Below, piece after piece: positions 24,792 to 33,913 of a DNA stretch of 64,000 nucleotides (positions are counted from its first letter, which is position 1; the number at the start of each line of letters is the position of its first letter). This DNA comes from Atlantibacter sp032062175. GTDB taxonomy: Bacteria > Pseudomonadota > Gammaproteobacteria > Enterobacterales > Enterobacteriaceae. The notes below the pieces were generated by a model. It saw nothing but the letters and a program-made list of their open reading frames with translations. It was not told where the DNA came from and ran no database searches. A program made the position numbers and the translations under genes. The stretch lies in contig NZ_DAMBQK010000001.1 of NCBI RefSeq assembly GCF_032062175.1, positions 248,001 to 312,000 of the forward strand. Reading direction: 5' to 3'.

Positions 24792-25588
24792 AACGCATTA
24801 ACGCATTGACCATTGCCGGTACCGATCCCAGCGGCGGCGCGGGTATCCAGGCAGATTTAAAAACCTTTTCCGCGCTGGGCGCTTATGGCGCGACGGTGAT
24901 CACCGCGCTGGTGGCGCAAAACACCTGCGGCGTGCAGTCGGTTTGTCGCATTGAGCCGCATTTCGTGGCGGCGCAGCTTGATTCCGTGTTCAGCGATTTA
25001 CGTATTGATACCGTGAAAATCGGCATGCTGGCGGAAACGGATATCGTCGATGCCGTGGCCGAACGGCTGACGCATTATCGGGTTGCCAATGTGGTGCTGG
25101 ACACGGTGATGCTGGCGAAGAGCGGGGATCCGCTGCTGTCGCCATCGGCGGTGGCGACCCTGCGTGAGCGGCTATTGCCCCACGTCGCGCTGATCACGCC
25201 AAACTTACCCGAAGCCGCCGCGCTGCTGGATACGCCCCATGCCCGCAACGAGCAGGAGATGCACCATCAGGGTGAAGCGCTGCTGGCACTCGGCTGTGAA
25301 GCGGTGCTGATGAAAGGCGGTCATCTCGACGACCCGGAAAGCCCCGACTGGCTGTTTACCCGCGATAGTGCAACACGCTTTACCGCGCCGCGCATCGCCA
25401 CTAAAAACACCCACGGCACCGGCTGTACGTTGTCGGCGGCGCTGGCGGCGTTGCGCCCGCGCCATCAAAACTGGGCGGATACGGTGGTGGAAGCCAAAGC
25501 CTGGCTGTCGGCGGCGCTGGCGGCGGCGGACTCGCTGGAAGTGGGACAGGGCATCGGCCCGGTTCATCATTTTCACGCCTGGTGGTAA
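24788..25588 (+). CDS. thiD: Hydroxymethylpyrimidine/phosphomethylpyrimidine kinase ThiD
   Basis: The 266 residues equal E. coli ThiD. It phosphorylates HMP and then HMP-P to HMP-PP for thiamine synthesis in the cytosol. The ribokinase-fold marks are IAGTDPSGGAGIQADLK near the start, KIGMLAE, LITPNLPEAAALL, VLMKGGHL, and the C-terminal catalytic NTHGTGCTLSAALAA. ACAAGGAGG lies just before the ATG inside thiM. It is transcribed with thiM under the TPP switch. A GC hairpin without a T-run (25707-25726) lies downstream. Confidence 0.97.
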   Translation: MKRINALTIAGTDPSGGAGIQADLKTFSALGAYGATVITALVAQNTCGVQSVCRIEPHFVAAQLDSVFSDLRIDTVKIGMLAETDIVDAVAERLTHYRVANVVLDTVMLAKSGDPLLSPSAVATLRERLLPHVALITPNLPEAAALLDTPHARNEQEMHHQGEALLALGCEAVLMKGGHLDDPESPDWLFTRDSATRFTAPRIATKNTHGTGCTLSAALAALRPRHQNWADTVVEAKAWLSAALAAADSLEVGQGIGPVHHFHAWW

Positions 25589-25706
25589 TGCGCTTCATCT
25601 AAGTGATTGCCGTTAAGGTAGTTTTTCATTCTGTGAGCTGAAAGGATACAGGCGAAAACTGCGCCAGATGGTGGAAAATTACCCGTTTGCGTATCAGACT
25701 TAGTGC

Positions 25707-25726
25707 TGCCCGCGCCCTTGCGGGCA
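25707..25726. other. GC stem-loop between thiD and fbaB
   Basis: TGCCCGC (25707-25713) and GCGGGCA (25720-25726) form a perfect 7-bp stem around GCCCTT, about 40 bases before the fbaB ATG. No T-run follows. It could fold in the fbaB leader or weakly end the thiMD message. Confidence 0.45.
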
Positions 25727-25767
25727 TGGAACTTCTCACCTCACAGAGGACCTTACGGGAGCGTATT

Positions 25768-26820
25768 ATGACTGATATTGCGCAGTTGCTTGGCAAAGAG
25801 GCCGATAGCCTGTTACAGCATCGTTGTATGACCATTCCGGCAGACAATCTTTACCTGCCCGGTGCGGATTATGTCGACCGAGTGATGGTTGACAACAACC
25901 GCCCGCCTGCGGTGCTGCGAAACATGCAAACCCTCTACAACACCGGGCGGCTGGCAGGGACGGGTTACCTGTCTATTCTGCCGGTTGACCAGGGCGTAGA
26001 GCATTCGGCAGGCGCCTCGTTTGCTGCCAACCCGCTCTATTTCGATCCGAAGAACATCGTTGAACTGGCGATTGAAGCGGGCTGTAACTGTGTTGCGTCA
26101 ACCTATGGCGTGCTGGCCTCGGTGTCGCGCCGCTATGCCCACCGCATTCCGTTTTTGGTGAAGCTTAACCACAACGAAACCCTGAGCTACCCGAATACCT
26201 ATGACCAGACGCTGTACGCCAGCGTCGAACAGGCTTTTAATCTCGGCGCGGTTGCCGTCGGCGCAACCATCTATTTTGGCTCTGAAGCGTCGCGTCGCCA
26301 GATTGAAGAAATTTCGGCGGCGTTTGAACGTGCTCATGAACTGGGTATGGTGACGGTGCTGTGGGCCTATCTGCGTAACGCCGGCTTCAAGAAAGACGGC
26401 GTTGATTACCACGTCAGCGCCGATTTAACCGGTCAGGCCAACCATCTGGCGGCCACCATCGGCGCGGATATCGTGAAGCAGAAGATGGCGGAAAATAACG
26501 GCGGCTATAAAGCGGTGAATTATGGTTATACCGACGAGCGCGTCTACAGCAAATTAACCAGCGACAACCCTATCGACCTGGTGCGTTATCAGTTGGCGAA
26601 CTGCTATATGGGACGTGCCGGATTAATAAATTCCGGCGGCGCGTCGGGCGGCGAAGCCGATTTAACGGATGCGGTGAAAACGGCGGTGATTAATAAGCGT
26701 GCCGGAGGCATGGGATTAATTCTGGGGCGTAAAGCCTTTAAGAAATCCATGGCAGACGGCGTGAAGTTAATTAACGCCGTTCAGGATGTATATCTGGATG
26801 GTAAAGTGACCATCGCCTGA
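25768..26820 (+). CDS. fbaB: Class I fructose-bisphosphate aldolase FbaB
   Basis: This 350-residue DhnA-type class I aldolase (same length as E. coli) is active as a cytosolic homomultimer. It interconverts fructose-1,6-bisphosphate with DHAP and glyceraldehyde-3-phosphate through a lysine Schiff base. Conserved blocks are ILPVDQGVEHSAG, CNCVASTYGVLA, PFLVKLNHNE, the active-site strand GADIVKQKM, and NSGGASGGEADL with GLILGRKAFKK for phosphate binding. The start at 25768 aligns with E. coli and has CGGGAG upstream. It is often induced on gluconeogenic carbon sources. K-12 has several genes between thiD and fbaB that are absent here. Confidence 0.96.
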   Translation: MTDIAQLLGKEADSLLQHRCMTIPADNLYLPGADYVDRVMVDNNRPPAVLRNMQTLYNTGRLAGTGYLSILPVDQGVEHSAGASFAANPLYFDPKNIVELAIEAGCNCVASTYGVLASVSRRYAHRIPFLVKLNHNETLSYPNTYDQTLYASVEQAFNLGAVAVGATIYFGSEASRRQIEEISAAFERAHELGMVTVLWAYLRNAGFKKDGVDYHVSADLTGQANHLAATIGADIVKQKMAENNGGYKAVNYGYTDERVYSKLTSDNPIDLVRYQLANCYMGRAGLINSGGASGGEADLTDAVKTAVINKRAGGMGLILGRKAFKKSMADGVKLINAVQDVYLDGKVTIA

Positions 26821-27248
26821 TAAAGGGTATCAACCGGGCGGCGTTCATTATCCGCCCGGTTATCTATCATTATTAAATCCCCGCTACTCTCCATCAAATA
26901 GTGATGTTTTATTCTTAAATGAGCCGTTTAAGGAAAATAATTTTTACTATGCTTGCCATCATGGAAGCGCCTGTTAAAGATTAAGTGTCAGTTAAATCAA
27001 GTGGTTAACCATGAGTGAATTACTGTATCAGACGGTTATTCTTAATTAAACTCTGCCATAAATAGCCTTAATAAAATAAAGGTTTAAATCCGTAAGAAAA
27101 TTCCTATTATAAAGCCAGCACCAGGGGAAGTTAATATTAACAGAAACGCCAGGTTTTAATTATCTGCATTTTAACGGTGCTGTCGATCAATGGCGCTGCA
27201 TATCACTCATCAATAAGCAGAGCCGCTATTTATATACAAGGAATACCA
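26821..27248. other. AT-rich intergenic region upstream of the fimbrial operon
   Basis: These 428 bases hold no credible gene. Near the left end AACCGGGCGG (26832-26841) pairs with CCGCCCGGTT (26852-26861), a 10-bp stem that probably ends fbaB although only a weak T content follows. The rest is strongly AT-rich compared with the flanking core genes. It contains a possible promoter, TTTAAA-16-TATTAT (27083-27110), and a perfect palindrome at 27130-27141. No invertible-element inverted repeats or recombinase gene were seen. Confidence 0.7.
27130..27141. promoter_or_regulatory. Perfect 12-bp palindrome downstream of the putative fimbrial promoter
   Basis: GTTAATATTAAC is fully self-complementary and lies about 20 bases after the candidate -10 TATTAT (27105-27110) and about 110 bases before the first fimbrial gene. 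Its place suits an operator, possibly for the ToxR/CadC-like regulator encoded at the operon end, but AT-rich DNA yields such palindromes by chance. Confidence 0.35.
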
Positions 27249-27803
27249 ATGAAAAACATGAATGTTTTAAAAAAAGGGTTCGCGCTGACGGGCGTGATGA
27301 GTTTATTCGCAGCTTGTTCAGTCATGGCTGATTCAGCAAACACCATTACTTTTCGGGGTGAAGTAACAGAGCAAACCTGTTCCGTTACCGTTAATGGTTC
27401 AGCCGCGCGTCCGGTGGTCCTGCTGCCGACGGTAAATAAAAGCGAACTGAGCGATCCGGCGGATACCGCAGGGCTGACGACGTTCACCATGGGCGTGAGC
27501 GGTTGCACGACGGGCCCCTCAGATATGCAACTTAAAACGCTGTTTATCGGCACCAACGTCACAGCCAGCGGCAACTTAGCGAATACCGGCGACGCGCAAA
27601 ATGTTGAACTGCAACTGATGACAGACAGTACTGCCTCTATGGCAATCGATCTCCGTGCCATGCAGGCCGTTGACGGCATTGTCCTGCGCGCGGGTGAGAC
27701 CGCTGGCGAGCACGATTTTGCGGTTCAGTACTTCACGCCAACCGGCAGCGCCACGGCAGGTACGGTGGTGAGCGCGGTGCAGTACGCCATCTCTTATCTT
27801 TAA
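27249..27803 (+). CDS. Major-type fimbrial subunit (FimA/pilin family)
   Basis: This is a 184-residue pilin. The signal peptide is about residues 1-27 (lysine-rich start, then a hydrophobic stretch ending VMA). The mature part starts DSANTITFRGEVTEQTCSV, the classic pilin opening, with the conserved disulfide pair Cys44 and Cys86. The C terminus AVQYAISYL has the alternating hydrophobic pattern and penultimate aromatic/leucine used in chaperone binding and donor-strand exchange. AAGGAA precedes the ATG. It is the first gene of a chaperone-usher operon and so probably the main shaft subunit. Confidence 0.88.
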   Translation: MKNMNVLKKGFALTGVMSLFAACSVMADSANTITFRGEVTEQTCSVTVNGSAARPVVLLPTVNKSELSDPADTAGLTTFTMGVSGCTTGPSDMQLKTLFIGTNVTASGNLANTGDAQNVELQLMTDSTASMAIDLRAMQAVDGIVLRAGETAGEHDFAVQYFTPTGSATAGTVVSAVQYAISYL

Positions 27804-27825
27804 GACGTAAGCAAGGAGCAGGGTG

Positions 27826-28548
27826 ATGAATCCAGGGAGAGGTCTGCTGTTATGGGGGCTGTTGCTGACCAGCTTTACCAGTTTAGCGAGCGTGGTAATG
27901 ACCGGAAACCGGGTGATTTACCCGTCATCGGCACGTGAAGTCAGCGTCCAGCTAACCAATCAGGATGCCTTTCCCAATGTCGTTCAGGCGTGGGTGGATG
28001 AAGGGAATGAATCCTCCACGCCCCAATCGGCGCGTGCGCCCTTTATGCTCACGCCGCCGATGTTTCGCCTTGCTCCGCACAGTGGGCACACGCTACGGCT
28101 GCGCTATACCGGCACGGCGGGCGCGACCGATCGCGAATCGCTTTACTGGCTGAATATTCTCCAAATCCCCCCGAGCGAGACGAATCAAACTAAAAACCAG
28201 TTGCTGGTGGTGCTGAAAACCCGCGTTAAGGTGCTGGTTCGCCCCGCATCGCTCAAGGGGAATCCGGCAAAAATGGAGGCCAGCACCCGCATCTGGCTGG
28301 AAGACCAGGGCCAGAAACGCTTTCTGAATTTACACAACGACAGCGGCTATTACCTGGCGCTCTCAAGCCTGAATCTGGCGGGGCCTGCCAGCAAAGCACA
28401 GCTCGTTTCACGGACCGTAGCGCCTTTCGAAACGCTACGCGTACCGGTCACGCTCAACCGTATCGCGCCTGACGCCACCATGACGTGGATTAACGATCAG
28501 GGCGCGGTAGTGACGCGCCCGGTGACGGCTGCCCGTCAGGCCGATTAA
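27826..28548 (+). CDS. Periplasmic fimbrial chaperone (PapD family)
   Basis: This 240-residue PapD-like chaperone has a signal peptide about 1-22, an N-terminal Ig domain with SVVMTGNRVIYPSSAREVSV and VVQAWVDEGNE, then APFMLTPPMFRLAPHSG and the conserved ESLYWLNILQIPP block. A basic strand (LKTRVKVLVRP) would cradle the subunit C terminus. A short F1-G1 loop indicates the FGS class. The ATG at 27826 is chosen because AAGGAG lies 7 bases upstream; a GTG one codon before is too close to it. It lies 22 bases after the pilin gene. Confidence 0.92.
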   Translation: MNPGRGLLLWGLLLTSFTSLASVVMTGNRVIYPSSAREVSVQLTNQDAFPNVVQAWVDEGNESSTPQSARAPFMLTPPMFRLAPHSGHTLRLRYTGTAGATDRESLYWLNILQIPPSETNQTKNQLLVVLKTRVKVLVRPASLKGNPAKMEASTRIWLEDQGQKRFLNLHNDSGYYLALSSLNLAGPASKAQLVSRTVAPFETLRVPVTLNRIAPDATMTWINDQGAVVTRPVTAARQAD

Positions 28549-28550
28549 TC

Positions 28551-31067
28551 ATGAAGCTGGCAAAAATCGCCGCCTGCGTACTGCTGGGCGTGATGAATAA
28601 CGCGTATGCAAAAGCCGCCGCCGGGCAGGATCAGGGTTTTACTTTCGACGCATCGCTGTTTTTAGGCAGCGGTTATGGTGAAGGTATTGAACGCTTTAAC
28701 CAGGAAAACACCGTAGCGGCGGGCCGTTACAGCGTAGATATCTGGCTGAATAATCACTTTATCCGGCAGGATGAGATCCCATTTCAAACGCTGCCGTCCG
28801 GCGATGTGGTCCCGTGCCTTAGCGCGGCATTCTGGGAAAGCCAGGGGGTTACCGTTAAGCAGGATAGCGATATGAATTGCCTGTATCCGCAGGCAGTGGT
28901 GGATGGCGCGCGCTGGGATCTGGCGCTCGCGGAACTCAAGTTATCGCTGTTTGTGCCGCAGGCTGCGCTGCGTAAAGGCCCGGCGGATGCGGTGCCCGTT
29001 GCGCAATGGAATGCCGGGGAAAGCGTGTTGTTCACCAACTATAACGCTAATTATTACAGCAGCAGCGGCCACGGCAACCGCAGCGATTACGGCTGGCTGG
29101 GGCTGAACTCCGGCATCAATCTGGGCTTATGGCAGTTCCGCCAGCAGTCCTCGGCCAGCATCAGCCGCTATAACGATCGGCAAACTCAGAAATGGGACAA
29201 CCTGCAAACCTGGGTGCAGCGCCCGATTGCCGCGTTGGGCAGTACATTAACCCTGGGCGAAAGCTATACCGCCGGGAATTTGCTGGGCAGCGTGGCCTTT
29301 ACCGGCGTCAAACTCCAGACCGATGAGCGGATGCAGCCACTATCGCGGCGCGGCTACGCCCCGGAAATCCGCGGCACCGCAGGAAGCCCGGCGCGCGTCG
29401 TGGTCAGCCAAAATGGCCGCAAGATCTATGAAACCAGCGTGCCGGAAGGGCCGTTCCTGATCGATAACCTGGCGAATACCGCCTGGGAAGGCGATTTACA
29501 GGTCGATGTGATTGAAGCGCAAGGCAAGCGCAGCCAGTTCACCGTGCCGTTTGCTTCGGTGCCGCTTTCGATGCGCCCCGGCACGTGGCGTTACAGCAGT
29601 GTACTGGGGGTAGCGCGAGACTATCCGCATGTGAATAACCGTTTTGCAGATTTTACGCTGGAACACGGCTGGTCAAACACCCTGACGCTCAACGCCGCCG
29701 CCCGGACGGGAGACGATTACCAGGCGCTGGTGGTGGGGGGCGTGGTGGCGACCCGTTTTGGGGCTTTCGGCAGCGACGTCACCGCGTCTCGCGCCAAAAT
29801 CGCCGGTCAAACCGAACAGGGATGGCGCTGGCAAACCCACTGGAGCCGCACCTTTGCGCCAACCGGCACCCACGTGGCGCTGGCGGGATATCGCTATTCC
29901 ACCTCAGGCTATCGCGATTTCAGCGATGTGTTGGCGCAACGCCGCTGGCAGCATGACGCGAGCTGGCGCTCCGATTCCCTGAATCAGCGTAACCAGTTTA
30001 CCGCCACGCTCAACCAGTCACTGGGCGATCTCGGCAACCTGTGGTTTTCTGGCTCGATGATGGATTACTACGATGACCGGGGCCGCTCGACGCAGTTGCA
30101 GATGGGCTACTCCACACAAATTGGCCGGGCGAACCTGAATTTCACCGTCAGCCGCCAGCAATCCTGGTGGATGACGCGCAGTGGCGACACCCGCGAGCGG
30201 TTGCGCGACGGGCAGAAGGAAAATCTGTTTACCCTGACGCTCTCATTGCCGCTCAATTTTGGCGAGCGCGACCATTATGTTTCCTGGTCTGCCAGCCGGT
30301 CCCGGCAGGCCGGGGCATCCAGCCAGGTATCGTTAACCGGCCCGCTGGATGAGAAAGAGACGCTCAGTTATGCCGTATCTGCGGGCTGGCAACAGGGGAA
30401 AGACGGCAACGCCGCCCAGAATAACTGGAGCGCAACGCTACAAAAGATGAGCAATTTCGGCACCCTGAACGGCAGCTATGCCCGGGCGTCGAATTATCAG
30501 CAGTGGTCCGGCGGCGTGCGCGGCGCGGCGGTGCTCCACGGCGGCGGGCTGACGACCGGACCGTGGCTCGGCGAAACCTTTGCTTTAATCGAGGCCGATG
30601 GCGCACAGGGCGCGCGCGTTGCCAGCACCCAGAATGCGGTCGTCGACAGTCATGGCTATGCGCTGGTGCCCTCTCTGACGCCGTATCGCTACAACACCAT
30701 TAGCCTGGATAGCCGGGCGCTGGATAACCAGACCGAATTGCAGGAAAGCCAGCAGCGCATCGCGCCCTGGGCCGGGGCGGCCGTGAAGCTGAAGTTTGCC
30801 ACCCTACAGGGCCATGCGCTGATCGTGTCCCTGAAGCCGGAAAGCGCGCAGGGCGTGGTTCTGGGCGCGGATGTCAAAGACAGCCAGGGCGCGATCGTTG
30901 GCATGGTGGGACAGGGGCTCCAGGCCTATGCGCGCGTTGCACAACCGCAAGGGCGCGTCACTATCTGGCGTGACGGCGGTAAGGCGTGCGTGGTGGCTTA
31001 TCGCCTTACGCCAGCGCAAGTAAACCAACCGCTTATTTCATTAACCGGAGCCTGTGAATCGCCATGA
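28551..31067 (+). CDS. Outer-membrane fimbrial usher (FimD/PapC family)
   Basis: This 838-residue usher has a signal peptide about 1-20 (NNAYA cut), an N-terminal periplasmic targeting domain with FDASLFLGSG and VDIWLNNHFI, and a 24-strand barrel. The plug/barrel region carries QTDERMQPLSRRGYAPEI, a well-conserved usher stretch, and NGRKIYETSVPEGPF. The C-terminal domain (ESAQGVVLGADVKDSQG) has a final disulfide-type Cys. It assembles and exports the pilus from chaperone-subunit complexes. It follows the chaperone by 2 bases, and its stop overlaps the adhesin start (ATGA at 31064). Confidence 0.95.
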   Translation: MKLAKIAACVLLGVMNNAYAKAAAGQDQGFTFDASLFLGSGYGEGIERFNQENTVAAGRYSVDIWLNNHFIRQDEIPFQTLPSGDVVPCLSAAFWESQGVTVKQDSDMNCLYPQAVVDGARWDLALAELKLSLFVPQAALRKGPADAVPVAQWNAGESVLFTNYNANYYSSSGHGNRSDYGWLGLNSGINLGLWQFRQQSSASISRYNDRQTQKWDNLQTWVQRPIAALGSTLTLGESYTAGNLLGSVAFTGVKLQTDERMQPLSRRGYAPEIRGTAGSPARVVVSQNGRKIYETSVPEGPFLIDNLANTAWEGDLQVDVIEAQGKRSQFTVPFASVPLSMRPGTWRYSSVLGVARDYPHVNNRFADFTLEHGWSNTLTLNAAARTGDDYQALVVGGVVATRFGAFGSDVTASRAKIAGQTEQGWRWQTHWSRTFAPTGTHVALAGYRYSTSGYRDFSDVLAQRRWQHDASWRSDSLNQRNQFTATLNQSLGDLGNLWFSGSMMDYYDDRGRSTQLQMGYSTQIGRANLNFTVSRQQSWWMTRSGDTRERLRDGQKENLFTLTLSLPLNFGERDHYVSWSASRSRQAGASSQVSLTGPLDEKETLSYAVSAGWQQGKDGNAAQNNWSATLQKMSNFGTLNGSYARASNYQQWSGGVRGAAVLHGGGLTTGPWLGETFALIEADGAQGARVASTQNAVVDSHGYALVPSLTPYRYNTISLDSRALDNQTELQESQQRIAPWAGAAVKLKFATLQGHALIVSLKPESAQGVVLGADVKDSQGAIVGMVGQGLQAYARVAQPQGRVTIWRDGGKACVVAYRLTPAQVNQPLISLTGACESP

Positions 31068-32410
31068 AAAAATTGTTAACCGGCACGCTGTTGATGGTGG
31101 TATCCGGAGCCGCGACGGGTGCCTGCGAATACATTATCTACCCCTACAGCGCCAGCGCATCCGGGGCCATCGGCACTCACCGGCTGAGCAGCCCCAGCGA
31201 CGGTATCGGCAGCAACTGGCGCGGGACGGCGGCGAATGATGCCCAGAATGGCCTGCTGCCTGGACTGTCGACATCAATCGACATCTCCAGCAACCACACT
31301 TTCCAGCCGCCTGGCACGATTTTGTCATCGGCAGGGGGCATTCCCTATACCGTTTTCGCCCATCGGGGCGGCTACGATCCTGAGCAGGTCTTTTTCCGCT
31401 GTACACCCGACACCGTCGGGCAACTGTTCGAAGCCTGGTCCACCAATGGCGATGACGCTTACGGCGGTATGTATGAAGCCACCGATGTACCCAACGCTTA
31501 CCTGACGCTGGCGAAAAACGTGGCGCTGCGCCTGACGCATGAAGAAACCGGTTTACCTTTTCGCAGCGAATGGCAACAACGGGCAATGACTAATCTGGAT
31601 ACCGATGCCAATGGCAACTTCCTGATTAAAGCCAAAAACTTCTCGCCGATCCGCGCAGAACTGATTAAAACGGCGGACGAGCGCTATTACGCCAATACCG
31701 CCGCCAGCTTTAATTATAACGCCGTGGTAACGCCGACCGGCTATCAGGTGTTTCGCGGACCGGGCACGTTAAGCTGGAGCATTAAGATTGGTGAAAAGCA
31801 CTATGGCGGCAACTGGTCCGGCTGGCCCAACGACTGGCCAGGTATCGTTTCGCTGTACAGCAATGGCATTGTGGTGCGGCGTTCGGCAATCTGCCAGATC
31901 CAGGATTTTACGCCGCTGGTGCTGTTCACCAAAATCACCGTTGCGGAACTGAACGCAGGCGCTTCACGCAGCACCAACTTTACGCTTAACTTCGCCTGCG
32001 AATCCGCCGTTGTCTCCGGCGTGGCGACCAATAAAAACAACGTTGCGCTGGGCTTTTTAGCCCCCGCCAGTAGCGTAGCGGCCGCCCGCGGTTTCAACCT
32101 GGTTAGCGGCAGCGCGGTCACCTGGTTGTTGGATGAAAACTACGGCGAGGCGGGACACGCGAAAGGCGTTGGCGTGCGGATTTACCGCAACGGTAGCCCG
32201 ATGAATTTCCTGACCACCGATACCTCGGGTACGGGCAGCGCGGGCGGCTGGACCCCCGTTTTCGCCGGGGCGCCGTCCCTGACCAGCAGCCAGAATGGCG
32301 TGAATTACTATCAAGAAACGTTTGAGGCGCGGCTGGGGAGTTTTGGTGCCGATGCCCTGAGTGCCGGAACCTATCAATCTCATGCTCAAATTCTGTTACG
32401 TCTTCAGTAG
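31064..32410 (+). CDS. Fimbrial tip adhesin, two-domain
   Basis: The 448 residues are more than twice the length of the pilin, as expected for a tip adhesin with an N-terminal receptor-binding domain and a C-terminal pilin domain. The signal peptide is about 1-19 (GAATG-A cut). The pilin-like part begins near residue 277 (SAICQIQDFTPLVLF) and ends with YQSHAQILLRLQ, a typical donor-strand C terminus. Paired cysteines are present in both halves. The binding target cannot be predicted. It overlaps the usher by 4 bases and the next chaperone by about 29. Confidence 0.85.
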   Translation: MKKLLTGTLLMVVSGAATGACEYIIYPYSASASGAIGTHRLSSPSDGIGSNWRGTAANDAQNGLLPGLSTSIDISSNHTFQPPGTILSSAGGIPYTVFAHRGGYDPEQVFFRCTPDTVGQLFEAWSTNGDDAYGGMYEATDVPNAYLTLAKNVALRLTHEETGLPFRSEWQQRAMTNLDTDANGNFLIKAKNFSPIRAELIKTADERYYANTAASFNYNAVVTPTGYQVFRGPGTLSWSIKIGEKHYGGNWSGWPNDWPGIVSLYSNGIVVRRSAICQIQDFTPLVLFTKITVAELNAGASRSTNFTLNFACESAVVSGVATNKNNVALGFLAPASSVAAARGFNLVSGSAVTWLLDENYGEAGHAKGVGVRIYRNGSPMNFLTTDTSGTGSAGGWTPVFAGAPSLTSSQNGVNYYQETFEARLGSFGADALSAGTYQSHAQILLRLQ

Positions 32411-33086
32411 CCTGATGGCGCTGTGCCTGCTGGTTAACGCAACCGGACACAGTGCGGTAAACGTCAACGCCTCGCGGGTGATTTTCAACCAGGGGGCGGC
32501 GCAAGCGGCGGTGGATCTGATCAACGACGGCGATTACCCGGTGGTGGTGCAGGCCTGGGTGGACGACGGCGATCCGCGTAACACCCCGGATAGCGCAAAA
32601 GCGCCGTTTGTGGTGTTACCGCCGGTGTTTCGGTTGAATATCGGGGAAAGCAAGTCGCTGCGTATATTGACCCACGGCAGCGGACTGCCTGCCGATCGTG
32701 AGTCGTTATTCTGGCTGAATCTTTATCAAATCCCCCCGGAAAGCCGCACAGAACCGGCTGGGGAAAAGCTGCGGCTGGCATTACGTACCCAGTTGAAAGT
32801 CATGTGGCGGCCTAAAGGCGTCGGCCCGCTTGATCGGAAAACAGTCGAAAAGCTGGCGTTTTATCGCCAGTCTGGTTCTATAGTCGCCATCAATGAATCA
32901 TCATGGAACATTTCTCTTATGGATGTTCGGTATTCAAAATATTCATCACCTGGAATGGTGATTCCACCGTTCTCGCGAGCCGTAATAATGACAGCCATGT
33001 CTCCTGAGCCGTCGCAAAATAAGATAAACTTCTCGGTAATTAACGATGACGGCAATACGTGGGATTTTACGGCTCCCGTAAAGTGA
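32382..33086 (+). CDS. Second periplasmic fimbrial chaperone (PapD family)
   Basis: The gene encodes about 234 residues. A signal peptide is followed by VNVNASRVIFNQGAAQAAVDL, taken in two blocks, VVVQAWVDDGDP, APFVVLPPVFRLNIGES, the ESLFWLNLYQIPPES motif and LALRTQLKVMWRP. It is clearly PapD-like and similar to the first chaperone of this operon. Starts at GTG 32361, ATG 32382 and ATG 32415 are all in frame; 32382 gives the best signal peptide, but none has a good ribosome-binding site, so it may rely on coupling to the adhesin. Its last third (from about 32875) is visibly more AT-rich than the first. Confidence 0.88.
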   Translation: MLKFCYVFSSLMALCLLVNATGHSAVNVNASRVIFNQGAAQAAVDLINDGDYPVVVQAWVDDGDPRNTPDSAKAPFVVLPPVFRLNIGESKSLRILTHGSGLPADRESLFWLNLYQIPPESRTEPAGEKLRLALRTQLKVMWRPKGVGPLDRKTVEKLAFYRQSGSIVAINESSWNISLMDVRYSKYSSPGMVIPPFSRAVIMTAMSPEPSQNKINFSVINDDGNTWDFTAPVK

Positions 33087-33139
33087 TCCCGCGTCTGGCG
33101 CTATTGTGATAGAAAACGATTTGCTAATCAGGGATTAAG

Positions 33140-33913
33140 ATGACACAGGTCTATTTACTTAATGGAACCGTGGCCTTCTGGCCGCAAAAACATAAACTCG
33201 TCTCACAGGTAGAGGAGGGGAAAACGCTTGCCCTCAGTAATCCTGCCAGCCGCTGCCTGGATTTACTAATACGCCATCATGGCGAAGTCATATTACGCGA
33301 CATTTTTTTTCAGCAGGTATGGATCAATAATGGCGCGCAAGTCACCAACAATACGTTCTACCAAAATATCTCATTGTTACGCCGGGCTTTTAAGGAATTT
33401 GGCTTAAATGAAGAATGGATTGTTACCGTCCCAAAGGTCGGTATCAAACTGGAATCCCAACTGCAAATTGATACGTGTGAAGAAGAAGATGAGCCGGTCC
33501 CGCCAGCTGCCGAGCTCGCGCGCAGTATACCCACCACGGCGGAAGTCACAAAACCTCCGGGGCTGTGGGGTAAAGTTTTCGCCGCATTGGTTGCTGTAGC
33601 CGTCTGCGCTGGAGTGGGGTTCTTTACCTGGCGGAGTACCCTCGATCTGCGTTTTCAGCACTATATCCTGCTGGAGAATCTTAACGGCTGCCATTTTTTT
33701 GGTAATCCAGATACCGTCGATTATAAAAAACATCAGCAATTTTCCCGCAATTTTATGCAGGATTGCCGTACCCGGCCCTGGGTATATTTATCTGCCTATA
33801 ACAATTTTTCACGAATGTCGGTATTAAGCTGCCGCAACGCTTTTCATCTGTGGGGAAAAAATCAGTGCGTCATGCGCTATATATTTACGAGTACTAAAAA
33901 TGACAATGCGTAA
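33140..33913 (+). CDS. Membrane-anchored winged-helix regulator (ToxR/CadC/MarT-like)
   Basis: This 257-residue protein has a cytoplasmic Trans_reg_C winged-helix domain (about 8-105: LALSNPASRCLDLLIRHHGE, IFFQQVW, TFYQNISLLRRAFKE, VPKVGIKL), a linker, one membrane helix (about 143-164) and a periplasmic tail with four cysteines (184, 209, 231, 243). This is the one-component ToxR/CadC/MarT layout in which a periplasmic signal drives DNA binding at the membrane. AGGGATTAAG precedes the ATG. It is the sixth gene of the fimbrial cluster and overlaps a FidL-like partner by 14 bases. Its most likely target is the fimbrial operon. Confidence 0.87.
   Translation: MTQVYLLNGTVAFWPQKHKLVSQVEEGKTLALSNPASRCLDLLIRHHGEVILRDIFFQQVWINNGAQVTNNTFYQNISLLRRAFKEFGLNEEWIVTVPKVGIKLESQLQIDTCEEEDEPVPPAAELARSIPTTAEVTKPPGLWGKVFAALVAVAVCAGVGFFTWRSTLDLRFQHYILLENLNGCHFFGNPDTVDYKKHQQFSRNFMQDCRTRPWVYLSAYNNFSRMSVLSCRNAFHLWGKNQCVMRYIFTSTKNDNA

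Noticed and set aside
26821..27248. Possible phase-variation switch ahead of the fimbrial operon
   Set aside because: No pair of inverted repeats flanking a promoter and no FimB/FimE-type recombinase gene was seen nearby.
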